Source: Gautieria morchelliformis
Taxonomy: Eukaryota; Basidiomycota; Agaricomycetes; Gomphales; Gomphaceae
Direction of reading: 5' to 3'
Assembly: GCA_015179125.1 (NCBI GenBank)
Contig: WHVA01000056.1
Location: 62,001 to 126,000 of the forward strand
DNA length: 64,000 nucleotides
The position numbers and the translations under genes are program-made. This document shows, piece by piece, positions 24,066-33,956 of the stretch (within the stretch, counting starts at the first letter, position 1; every line of letters begins with the position of its first letter). The notes below the pieces were generated by a model. The model worked only from the letters and a program-made list of their open reading frames with translations. It had not been told where the DNA came from and did no database searches.

Positions 24066-25068
24066 GGGACAGTATGAAAGGACCTTGGAGCGTGTTGATA
24101 GTAACGCAGAAACTAGAGACAAAGGGGCTCAGTGAATGGTAGTTCACAGAGCCTTTGTTCTTATCCTTCCTAGAGACGAAGGGGCTACAACAATATGGTA
24201 AGCCTCCATACATTTCGGTATACACAATGATACGTACCTCAGTGTAGTTCACTGAGGTACAACTACCTACGTGTCCGATTGTTATACTGCCTCGGTCTGG
24301 ATGACCGAGGCAGCAACTAAACTACCATTAGTCCGACTAGACTGTCCGGTGCGTCCGACGCAACCCTGCGTTCTACGCTTACTGGTGCTAACCTACCCCA
24401 ACAGAGCGGGTGCCTGTCGATCGCGATTCTAAAGACGGGGTGCGATGGGAATGGATGTGCTGATTAGGAAATACGGTGACAGGGGAGGGCGGCCGTGGCA
24501 TTTGGCGGCCTTTGGGCCAAGACAAACCTTTATGGACGGTAGTGCCCTATGTAGGGCTGTAACCTCGAAACCTCCCGGGTTTCAGTGACGTCACCGGAAA
24601 CCTGTTGTTTACTAAGATCCTCTAAGAGCCCGAGGCGCTGGCGTCTGGCCGACAATTCCAGGGAGTTGGTGCCGCCACAATCTCCAATCCACGCGACTTT
24701 TCAGAGGCGCTTTGGGAATTTGGGTCGGTTTCGGGCACGAAACGCCTTCTCAAATCCCCATCAAAACCTCTACTGTGATAGGTCCTAATATTCTTGGGTC
24801 AAATATTCCTCTCAAACTCATGCACACCTTATATAATGTAAGCCACTGTTTATAAACCTCTGCCTCAGTTGAGATTAGGACGCCGGCATCCACTTCTGTC
24901 GATCGATGTGGAGGCCCATTTCAAATATTATACATTGAGGCACCTGTATAACGACTACCGCTAGGGTACTGTCAGACCAACGTTTGACTGTATTATACAC
25001 ACACAACCCCAGGATACTAAAAGCTCCGACATTAGCTTGGCTTCGCGTTCGACCAACAGAAGAAGGCA
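24066..25068. other. OMT-P450 intergenic region
   Basis: About 1 kb between the OMT start and the P450 stop. It holds the OMT promoter (side near 24066), the twin hairpins at 24234-24313, a GTGACGTCAC palindrome at about 24586 that resembles a bZIP/CRE site, and no supported coding sequence. Confidence 0.5.
24234..24313. repeat. twin hairpins, 11-bp arms and 5-nt loops
   Basis: Two perfect hairpins of identical geometry: 24234-24260 (GTACCTCAGTG, loop TAGTT, CACTGAGGTAC) and 24287-24313 (CTGCCTCGGTC, loop TGGAT, GACCGAGGCAG). They lie about 170 bp upstream of the OMT start codon. The arms share the CCTC-R-GT core with hairpins at 2024-2063 and 36698-36730. Confidence 0.7.
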
Positions 25069-27713
25069 CTACTGAAAATCAGCATCGCGTATGAGCCTAA
25101 TATCCAACGGCACCTGGGGTATGGAATTGAACCCGGCAGGAGTACGAACGACCGGAACTTGAAGACCATTCATCTTCCAATAAATCTCTTTGGGGTGGCC
25201 ATTGTCATCGACTGAAGCTGGGAGCGACAGGTGAACATGGGAGAGGATAGTTAACAGGATTTGCTCTGTTAACCAAGGGTATCGTTAGCAATAAATCGAA
25301 TAAATCGTGTTCCCATAGAACGTAATCTCACTTATTTCCATTTCCGCAAATTTGAATCCACTAGTGAAAGACGTAACGTATTAATGGAAATGTTGGGCTA
25401 AATAAAGGCAAAGGACAGGTCGTACATGCATGCTCGACCACCACCGAGAAACGACATCCTTTCCATGGCTGTCAGTCATGATTCCCTTAGTACGTCTAGG
25501 TAAAACAGCTCACATTGACGCATACACGCCAGGATATTTCATGCCATTTTTGTTTCCCGGGGTGCCTTCTTCTCCCCCCCCCTGTTCCCCCCCGGGACTC
25601 CCATCAATATATTTTCCAAGGCCCATTCGTTCCCCCGATGAAGTGAGCCAACGTTCAGGCCTCCATACTGATGCATCTTCGCCCCATACCTGTGTAAATA
25701 ATCAGGAAAAGACACCAGTCTGGTTGTGCTGTAAAACTACCTGTTTGTTATGGTTGGCTGCCAGCAACGAGATGATAATATTCGTGTTTGCCGGTAATGC
25801 AATGGAAGATATTAGGGCACCAGACTGTGACCGTATTGGATATTCCAGCGGAAGCGTCGTCGCTTTCCTCGTTCTGCCAATGGGAAATTGAATGAAATGT
25901 GTATAAGGAGTACTGATATAGTGAAGCTCACGTTCGACCAAATAACGAGGTGGGAGGATATACTCTCAGTGTCTCCCTAACAATCGCATCCAGGTATGGC
26001 AAGGCCATCAGCTCGTCATAGGATAACTCAACAGCCTTCCAAGCATCCCTATCCAAGTGTTTGGTGGGGGAGAGATGGCTTTGCTTGGCGTTACGAATTT
26101 CAGTGCGGAGACGCGCTTGCACTTCGGGTCTCTTAGCAAGAAGATGCAGCAGACGAGTTACTGCAATCGCAGTAGTTTCTAAGCCGGCGAACACAAACGT
26201 GCTGATGGCGATAAATGGATGTATAAAGATAGATTATTCGGAAAACGAACAAGGGAACAGGCGTACTTCATCTGACCAAGGATCTCTGACTCTGTAAGCC
26301 TTTCCGTCTCCGGGGACTCTTCGTGAGTTCTCACTGTAGTCGTCAAAGACAATTAAATGAGAGAAAACCGGCAAGCAGACAATGGTGACAAACACATGAT
26401 ACTCAGAACATGCGTCCCTTCCCTCTTTCCATTCAACCTTGCTTGAGTCGGTGATCCCGGGTTAAGGTTAACCCCCCGGGCTTCCGAATCTGGTTTTTTG
26501 TCTCAGAGAGTATTTGCTTGCTGGCGCTGTCCATGATTCCAACAATCCGTCGCAGTTCCCTGAGCGCGGGGACAGGTGCCCAATCCATGATCTTATTTCT
26601 CCAGTAAAGTGAGAAGTTTCGGACCACGACGGGGATAAAAGGACGGAATAGAATCAAGCGGAGAGTTGTTGGACTGTAAGAATAACAAAGTTAACAGACG
26701 CAAAGAAGAGACCACGGAAATTGGAAAAGAATAAGGAGGAAGACATACCCCAAGTTTCTCACGGCCTCTGTATATTCATCATGTCGACTCGTGTCGAGGG
26801 CGTTGAAGGAATGACCTAAAGCTGCTTGACCGATGTATTCAAGTGCACCTCGTGACATCAACGGCAGGACATCTATTTCTTTCGTTTCTGTGGACACAAG
26901 GCCATTATACGTGAAGGGTCAACATGAATAGTAGTCGTACTTGCCTCCATCTGGGGGAAGCTGGGAGCTAATTATTGAAGACAACTTATCAGAGATAGGT
27001 TGGGTAACCGGTAATAGATGGCGCATATTTCCAAGGGAAAACATGGGATTGAGTATCTTACGCTGCTTTCTGTGCTGTTCACCTGACAGCAATCATCAAT
27101 TACCAGCCTCGCCGTTGGATCTCAAGTTTACCAAGCGTTGAGATAAGACCCTCGCCAAAAATGAGTCTGTTACCCCTATTAAAATATACAAGGGAATGAA
27201 GACGTGACAGTAACTGAGTTATGCGTAATACATACATGATGAACATGTCGGTCTCCTCATAAATATGCTGTTCTTTCACGCAAATGTAATGTAAAGCCTT
27301 GGGGTCAGAAACGTATAATTGCTCGTCCTTAAAAGCATGGTTTACAGCGATTTCAGCAATCGAGTGCGGTGTACACCTGCAAGGGACGCTTACGCCGAGA
27401 AGTGCATGAATTTTGGCTGCGCCACCATATTTCTCTGCCAATTGAAGATTGTATTGCAAGCCATCTTGGAATATTCGATGATAGTTTCCTATAAAAACAT
27501 AGTAGATGTCAAACAAGGATTTATATTTGAAGGAGAGATGCTGAAAGGACCTTTGAGCCAATGTTCCTTAGCAGGTCCTGGGACATTTGCGAGTGGAGAT
27601 TTTTCACTCGTCAACTTCTTTGAAATTCTCCATACAACGAGCACAACGAGTAAAAGCCCAAATGCCTGAAGATTCAACATTAGTGACATTATTGTATCTT
27701 TGTCGAAAGGCAT
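25069..27713 (-). CDS. cytochrome P450 monooxygenase
   Basis: Intact 15-exon gene giving 606 residues. Exons (minus): 27551-27713, 27394-27488, 27236-27327, 27132-27175, 26945-27082, 26749-26887, 26473-26673, 26394-26437, 26267-26333, 25932-26201, 25741-25873, 25514-25689, 25426-25458, 25332-25360, 25069-25265; all phases close. The N-terminus has a membrane anchor (FGLLLVVLVVW) and the proline hinge NVPGP. Catalytic landmarks: I-helix FAGLETT, ExxR in IVRETLRVYPP, PERW, and the haem loop FLGGGRACIGF with Cys, split by a 65-nt intron inside the codon after Cys. One intron (26888-26944) has a GC donor (AG|GCAAGT) and another (26438-26472) is only 35 nt. It is an ER haem-thiolate monooxygenase; the substrate is unknown. 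It sits 1 kb upstream of, and parallel to, an O-methyltransferase gene. CYP family was not determined. Confidence 0.9.
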
Positions 27714-27730
27714 GGGTGAATTGTCGGGCG

Positions 27731-27840
27731 GTGGTGACTCGCACCTGCTGCTGGCTGCGGCTTGAGTTTTGACAAGCCCGAGCCGAGCCTGGCAGCCGCG
27801 GCGTGAACCCTAGGGTCTTCGGTGGCCAAAAAGGGACTTT
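27731..27840. repeat. GGCCAAG-element end in the P450 5' flank
   Basis: Contains TTGAGTTTTGACAAGCC, GAGCCGAGCCTGGCAGCC and GGTCTTCGGTGGCCAAAAAG, matching in order GGTTTTGACAGGCC, GAGCCAAGCCAGGAAGCC and GATCTTCGGTTGCCAAAAAG at 36360-36437. It looks like one end of the same repeated element inserted just upstream of the P450 start. Confidence 0.6.
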
Positions 27841-28339
27841 GTATCTGGATCGGTAGCGGCGCAACAGCGCCCGTCCCCGACTCCGTTAATCTCTTCATGC
27901 TGCGGGATATAAAAAGAGCACAGCCAAAAATAACGACGCGGGGGAAAATTTGATGCCGAACCCGAGATAATTATGGGAATCGCGGAAAAGTACTAATACA
28001 ATATCACCTGGACAGGGAGATCAGAATAAGGACAAAGACAATCTTACAAGAGGCCGAGATAATGATGGCTGTCAACAGAAAAGCGCGAAGTATGAGCGGG
28101 ATAGTAACAGATAAAGCAGGGATATTCAAAAAAGGGCAAAGCGTTATATACATCATAATTTAAACTTTGCAGGCACCCTCGTGATCCTGACCAGGTGGTG
28201 TCGACAGAACCCTCCCCTCCTTTCAGTCGGAGTCAGGGATAGTGCATGATATCAAGTACAGGAGGCGACTTGTGCTAGTATATACAATGCAACGCCATAC
28301 ACAATCTTGACCGTGTTCGACGACGGTGATATGAATATG

Positions 28340-28480
28340 TCAGCCGTCATCGGAGGTCAGGTCTAGCGTGTCCACCAGAGCGTACAGCCGTGCGTCCCGC
28401 CCCCGCGCGAGCCACAACACCTTCCATAGAGACCCCAGCCAGCACCGCACGTTGCGCCGTACGCTCTCCAGCGCCCCGTC
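28340..28480 (-). pseudogene. 3' coding remnant of unknown gene
   Basis: A minus-strand frame reads ALESVRRNVRCWL, then LARGRDARLYALVDTLDL and TSDDG before TGA at 28340-28342. The composition is protein-like and GC-rich, unlike the flanks. Upstream frames are disrupted and the gene is not recognised. Confidence 0.3.
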
Positions 28481-28615
28481 CCCCACCCCAGGTCCGCGCT
28501 ATGGGGCTCCCCAATCCGCGTCGTGTGCGAACACGGCGGACTTGTATTGCCTGTGGGCGAGCGGGCGTAAGCAGGAGGTACAACCAAGATAACGAGTAGC
28601 AAGGCTTGAGGAGGC

Positions 28616-29137
28616 GCATCTTTAGAGTTGCGTCATGGGCAAGTTGGGTGGCACGAAGCAACACTTTGCAGTCGGATCTTTCGTGTGGAACATGTCTGCT
28701 GATAGCTAGTCCATAACATCAGCACCCCTTCCCTACGTTTACGTAGTAGATTGGGGTACCCACCTTCAGCGTCTTCGAGGCCTAACGAGACCGAGCCTGA
28801 GACATCATCACAGGGCGCCCTACATACCTACGTTGAACGATAGCTGTAGGCCTGTAGCACGAGCATAATCCTACTACTGAATATAACATATATAAGACTA
28901 TCTTCGGTATGCATCTAGCTTGATGAGAAACCAGTCAGCAGCGCTAGACCACGCCTTAGCATCAATGTCGATTGCCAAATTGCCACAGAAGCTACGAGAA
29001 TATTAGATACGTAGCCCACAAGCAGCTTGGAATGTGGACGCAAACCGTTTGACACCCAATAGTCGGCACCTTCGGGAGTTCGTAGACACTACGATCTGCC
29101 ATGTCTGAAGTCTCACCTAAGATACAGTCCAGCATAA
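28616..29137. repeat. duplicated segment A, copy 1
   Basis: Recurs directly at 31590-32135. Shared landmarks: GCATCTTTAGAGTTGCGTCA, ACATCAGCACCCCTTCCCTA, TTCAGCGTCTT, CACCCAATAGTCGGCACCTT and the right end CACCTAAGATACAGTCC. No gene inside. Directly followed by segment B. Confidence 0.8.
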
Positions 29138-29773
29138 TCCCGCCGTATTGCACTTGGTGATGCTTACCTTCAAGTTGGGGCGACATGATCAGCCGTACCT
29201 CGTGCCGGGCATGCAGCGACGGCCCAGTGTCCTGTTCATGAGTCATGCGAGCTTTGAATTGTAGTGCGGCGCGTTCCAGAGCAACGGAACCAGTGCTGGT
29301 TTTTGTCTCGTGAATGGATACAACCTGCCTGTTAATTTTAATGACTTGGGATCTGTTGAAAGCTTCCATATTGCGGTACATGGTCGCAGGGAAAGGGCTG
29401 ATTGCATAATCAAACATTCTTGTCGTACTCGTCATTGGACTTACACTATAAAATTTTTCACGAGGGCTGATAGATCCACAAATCATGAGGGACACCCGGT
29501 AATCGCTCGCACGAAAAATCTCGGATCCAGCGCGATCTACTAGCAGCGTGATTTGATATATAGCACATGTTAATACATTATTCAACATTCAAAACAGACC
29601 GTCTCTTCTAACTTTTCCACTGGGAGCCCAATCCAACAACGAAAGCGCGGAAAACACCTGCGAGCTTGATGCGCCTGCCGACTTGTTCAAACAACGGAGT
29701 TTGATGAGACCCTGATATCGCGCCGATCCGGGTGGCCATTGGAATAGTGCACGCAGCATCACTACATAAGTGC

Positions 29774-30247
29774 TCAGGATATCCACTCTCTTCGAGTAAT
29801 CCTCCCATCGGGTAGCTGGAAGTACTCATATTCATGGAAGATGAGCCTCGCACGGCGCTTGGCTCCCCGGCGCCTCCGAGTCGTCCCCTCGAATCCTGCG
29901 CTCTCGCCGTGGTCCCTCGCCATGACCAACGGCCTCGAAGTTCTCGGGGTATCCGGGCTCAGATTGAGCTGCGGGACCGAGGATAAGAGTTTTTTGGTTT
30001 TGCGAGGGCTACTGCCCCCGCGAGCTGTCGGGCCTTGGGCCTCTCCGCCCATAATCGCCTTCGTTTTGCGCGCTCCCCGTTGACGGCGGCTTCGAGCTGG
30101 GGGTGTCGCAGGGATGGGGCCCGGCGGCGTGGCCGTGCGCGGCCTGGCTATGAGAGGTGGCAGCCTGAGCTGGCGATGGTCTTCCTCGGCCAACGGGTAA
30201 TCGAGATCGAGGTCCCGAAGGCGGGGTAGCTGCATGTTGGTGTTCAT
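29774..30247 (-). CDS. hypothetical basic Pro/Arg-rich protein
   Basis: Single open frame of 157 codons from the ATG at 30247 (MNTNMQLPRLRDLDLDYP) to TGA at 29774-29776. The middle is rich in Pro, Arg, Thr and Lys (TPPARSRRQRGARKTK), probably disordered; the C-terminus reads EYEYFQLPDGRITRREW. A TATA box (30301-30308) sits about 55 bp upstream, at a position also conserved in the broken copy at 9.5-9.9 kb. No domain was recognised. The frame is intact here but lost in the other copy, so it may be the surviving member of a duplicated accessory gene. Confidence 0.45.
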   Translation of the reverse strand: MNTNMQLPRLRDLDLDYPLAEEDHRQLRLPPLIARPRTATPPGPIPATPPARSRRQRGARKTKAIMGGEAQGPTARGGSSPRKTKKLLSSVPQLNLSPDTPRTSRPLVMARDHGESAGFEGTTRRRRGAKRRARLIFHEYEYFQLPDGRITRREWIS

Positions 30248-30300
30248 GAGTGGAGACGACGAAAAGTGGTGGGGTGACGAAGCTTGAAGAATATGCCAGG

Positions 30301-30308
30301 CTTTTATA
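30301..30308 (-). promoter_or_regulatory. TATA box of the duplicated gene
   Basis: TATAAAAG on the minus strand, 54-61 bp upstream of the ATG at 30247. The paralogous segment has TATATAA at 9981-9987 in the same place. Confidence 0.5.
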
Positions 30309-30431
30309 CAAGCATACCGCAAAGAAGGGCCTTATAATCAATTAATAGCTCGCATTGCCGGCATCAAGCTTCCTGTGTGAACAATGAATACGCAATCTAT
30401 TCAACCCTATTGAGGCCTCGAGTCGGACACG

Positions 30432-31589
30432 CGGCAGGCCGCTGGATTCCGCTGCCGGCATGCGAAAACACAATGAGCATTCAACTTAACATTCCCTCAA
30501 GGTTCCGCCTGCGGAAATCCAGCGTTTGCGGTGACCCCATGGGCAAACACTAAGTTCAAAAGACGAGAAGGAGCCATTGTCCTAAGTATAGTACTACTCG
30601 GGCGCCTGAATTACGCACAATTGGTGCAGAAGCGAGTCGAGTAGAAGCCGTGGCTGCATGCTATGACATTTATTTCAGGTACAGAACCCCCACATGGAGC
30701 TGTCAGTAGGTGGCGTATCAGGTCGAGGCTAAGTGTTGAATTGCAATAGCACATGGATATTGATGCACATTGTCGAGAAAAAAGATATTATAGCACTCTC
30801 TCCGTCGTTTACACAGCTGTTCTGTGGACCGAAATCACGCTATCAGGATGAGATATTGGATCTTAAGAATGCACATACTAGTAGATGACAAAGTACCTTG
30901 TCGTGTATGTTGGAGGACTGGAGACAGTCCCGAGCCATCGAACCTTATGCTCCTGAAAACTAACCGAGCTGTACAATTATGGGGTGACAGCGTCATGCAC
31001 TATGGTCCATAAGTGGTTGTACTTTGCAGCTTTTTTCATCCCGTTCCAATCGAGGCGTCATCTGCATCGATACACGCACCTTCCACATGCACATCTCGTA
31101 CAACTCAAATCCTACATGCGATGGTACTTTGACGTTCTGGTTCCAATCAACGCGTCATCTGGCAGTGCAATGATACGCGTGACTAGGAGCACCTACGTTA
31201 TAACTTGAATTGGATTGGCGAGAATATCGTGCCGATTAGGGTCACCAACGTGGGCCCACTCACAGTCCTTGCATACGCGTCAGATGCTCACAGCAATCCC
31301 GCTCAAGCTAATGGGACCGTTCATCTTCACGTGTTCAAATCGAGCTGCGAGTCTACGGAGCGCAATGATTGTTTGGCTTCGCGAGGCTGCCGGCCTTGGC
31401 CGCAAAGGCGGCACTTGAGGCGGGAAAGCGCGGTAAAACTGAAAGCATCTAAACGGGTGGAGGCCGTCTGAACTTTGTCTAGTAGTTCCGCTGGTCGCTT
31501 GACACCAGAGGACTTCAAAAGCAGGAACATACATACTCAGCTCGGCAGAGAAAACAGCTTCACGAGTGAATTCAACACTGCGAGAAGGA
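30432..31589. other. intergenic, one weak coding candidate
   Basis: No firm gene. A minus-strand frame at 31327-31530 reads SGVKRPAELLDKVQTASTRL and LSRLKCRLCGQGRQPREA, protein-like but unassigned. Segment A copy 2 begins at the right edge. Confidence 0.3.
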
Positions 31590-32135
31590 GCATCTTTAGA
31601 GTTGCGTCATGGGCAAGTTGAGTGGCGCGGAGCGACATTTTGCAGTCGGATCTCTCGTGTGGATCATGTCTGCTGATTGCTAGTCGATAACATCAGCACC
31701 CCTTCCCTACGTTTACGCAGTAGACTGTGGTACCCACCTTCAGCGTCTTGGACGCCTATGGAGACTGAGCCCGAGACATCACAGGGCGCCATACATACCT
31801 ACGACGATTGCTGTAGCACGAGCACATCCCTACTACTGAATATAACATATACAAGGCTACCGTCCGTATGCATCTACCTTGATTGCTTCGCGCCATGGAC
31901 GTGAAGCCTCATGACTACCGAGGAGAAACCAGTCGGCAGCGCTAGAGCACGCCTTAGCATTAGTGTCGATTGCCAAATTGCCACAGAAGCTACGAGAATA
32001 TTAGATACACAGCAAACAAGAAGCTTGGAATGTGGACGCAAACCGTTTGACACCCAATAGTCGGCACCTTCGGGAGTTCGTAGACACTACGGTCTGCCAT
32101 GTCGGAAGTCTCACCTAAGATACAGTCCAACATAA
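31590..32135. repeat. duplicated segment A, copy 2
   Basis: Second copy of the 28616-29137 segment, direct, with one extra stretch near 31880-31920. Unlike copy 1 it is not followed by segment B but by sequence unique in the window. Confidence 0.8.
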
Positions 32136-32587
32136 AGGATCGGCCATGAGACCTTATTTCTCACTTTCTCGCTGAAGCAAACAGCGAGCACCATCTTTCT
32201 ACCTTCTCCATATCACCTTCATCCAACATCGCCGAAACTTCCCCTCTTGTCCTACAAGAGTTAAGGCGAGGCGCTCTCATCACGGTACCACCATCTGATG
32301 GAACGGAAACGGACATCAGGGGCGTGGTACAGAGAGTGGTAATGGCCAAAGCTCACCTTTGACAGACTCTTGATGAGGATAAACTGCCGTACGTGCATGT
32401 GCACAAAAATCCTGATCCATAGTACAGCGCGTTTCTAAAAGATGTGATCAGCTAGAAACTGTGTTGTCTTTCAGGATTCCCGAGCCAGGCAGCTATCTTC
32501 ATGGGTATCACAATGTAACAATGCACTGCAAGATGGGGGGTTCTATCTAGGTCTACAATTGATAAATAGGCCAGGCGCACAAGAAAA
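32136..32587. other. 3' flank of the carrier gene
   Basis: A short minus-strand frame at 32161-32349 (MAITTLCTTPLMSVSVPSDG...) is open but unrecognised and lies downstream of the carrier stop. Nothing else is supported. Confidence 0.3.
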
Positions 32588-33956
32588 TCAAGTTATACTG
32601 GGAACGAGACGGGGTTGATTGTGAATGAAGACTAAAATAGCTTCATAGGTTGCCCAGCCAATTGCCGAGCTCAATACCTTGCGAGACAGCCTGAGTGAAA
32701 TGCCGTCGAAAAAACCCATGATGCCTCTGTTCTGGAGCCACATCGCACATTAGCTAAAACGGACAAACAGAACAATAGAAACACACCATCCAGATAGTCC
32801 GGATGGTACTTCGCAATGTATGGTATCGATCTTCGTTGCGTACCTGCAGTTTGGTCTGCACGATTTTGGTTCAACTGAGTCGTAGATGGAAAAGGACATT
32901 CGAGCTCACTTTGAGGACATCAAAAGGGTGCGTGGCAAATGTTGCGGCTGTGCCTGCCCCGGCACCTGCGAACCCGTTCACTAGTGCGGTCGAAGAGTAT
33001 GACAATGGCTGTGCAAAGGCAGCTACCAGTGATCAACTTAAAAATGGAAACTTATTCTTATTGAAGATGAGATGGAACGCACCGCCTTCTCGCTTGAGCT
33101 GCTCGTATGAGACGAGAAAGAGTCCTGCGTATGGCGCATCACGCATGGCAGAGGCGGTTGCGCCACGGAAGAGATGTGATGGGCCGCCACGCGCAAGTGC
33201 ACAGAAAGCCTGCCATAAGCTCCGGTATGCATAGAGATCGCTCTGAGACGAAGTATCAACGAGGGATGATCTACTAGCGGCGATACATACCTCGTAACGG
33301 GCCTTCAGGACAGCTAACGGATTCAAAATCGTACCGACTACAGTTCGCGTCTGACAGTGTCGTGTCGGATAGTTTAGGAGAAGAACAAAAGGTAGCTCAC
33401 GACAGCTCCTGCAAGGAGATTACCCTGGACAGTCAAGGTAGGCAGGACAGACAAAGATAAGGCCGAAGGTGAGGACTTTGCAAAGTATGCCGTTTTGGCC
33501 ATGGCTGATCTGGCTTCGTGGAGCGTTGACATGTACAAAGCTACCCCAGGCACATTCCTATGCGCCCAAGGGTGAGCGGTTGCTTACGAATATGTCGGTA
33601 TCATACCTGAGGAGGGTGGGCAACGTGCCTTGCCACAAGGCAAGGACGCCATCTCTGGCTATAACGTTACGGGCAATCCCAGCGATGCCCAAAGCACGTC
33701 TGGGAGTAGTATGAACGTGTGCACACGAGCAATACTAGAAATCCTTGCCGGTGATTCGACGCGCCGTCGCCTTGCTGTAGCCGTGTTTTCAAGAGGTCGA
33801 CTATAGCAACAGATCCGAACAAGGCTGAATGGCACTATAACATAACGCACATGGCTGCAAACATATTAGGGAGGTGAAGCCAGAAAATGCGCCTACAAAG
33901 GTGGAGACGATGTGCGTTATTTCCGGACCCGATATTGCAAAAGAACGAGGGGTTAC
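32588..33956 (-). CDS. HEM25: mitochondrial glycine carrier, Hem25/SLC25A38-like
   Basis: Mitochondrial carrier family member with three repeats, each with its signature: LQPFDLLKTRLQQGDG, NPLAVLKARYES and THPFDVLKTKLQV. Exons (minus): 33851-33956, about 33761-33800, 33607-33699, 33401-33557, 33291-33350, 33083-33242, 32910-33022, 32787-32855 and 32588-32731, giving 313 codons, close to the family's usual 300-340; the very N-terminal exon upstream of 33956 was not resolved. The middle repeat contains YAYRSLWQAF, LFRGATASAMRDAPYAGLF, typical of the SLC25A38 branch, which imports glycine into mitochondria for 5-aminolevulinate and haem synthesis. The donor at 33760 (GC|GTCGAA) is weak. The C-terminal repeat ends GFFDGISLRLSRKVLSSAIG and a short tail. 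It appears intact and is the most housekeeping-like gene here. Confidence 0.78.

Larger units (their letters stand above)
27714..28615. other. P450 upstream region
   Basis: Holds the P450 promoter. Within 20-130 bp of the start codon lies sequence related to the GGCCAAG-type element (27731-27840). The rest to 28330 has no gene. A coding remnant at 28340-28480 is listed separately. Confidence 0.45.
29138..30431. repeat. duplicated segment B, copy 2
   Basis: Second copy of the 8842-10107 segment, same orientation. It contains the intact version of the TATA-driven gene. Confidence 0.75.

Noticed and set aside
25571-25593. Possible frameshift in the C9/C7 runs of P450 exon 12
   Set aside because: Recounting the runs gives an exon of 176 nt whose phase fits both neighbours and reads through GGEQGGGEEGTPGNKNG, so the exon is intact.
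28363-28602. Cys/Gly/Trp-rich minus-strand frame resembling a small secreted protein
   Set aside because: It is an alternate frame of a GC-rich remnant; another frame (ending LVDTLDLTSDDG) looks more protein-like.
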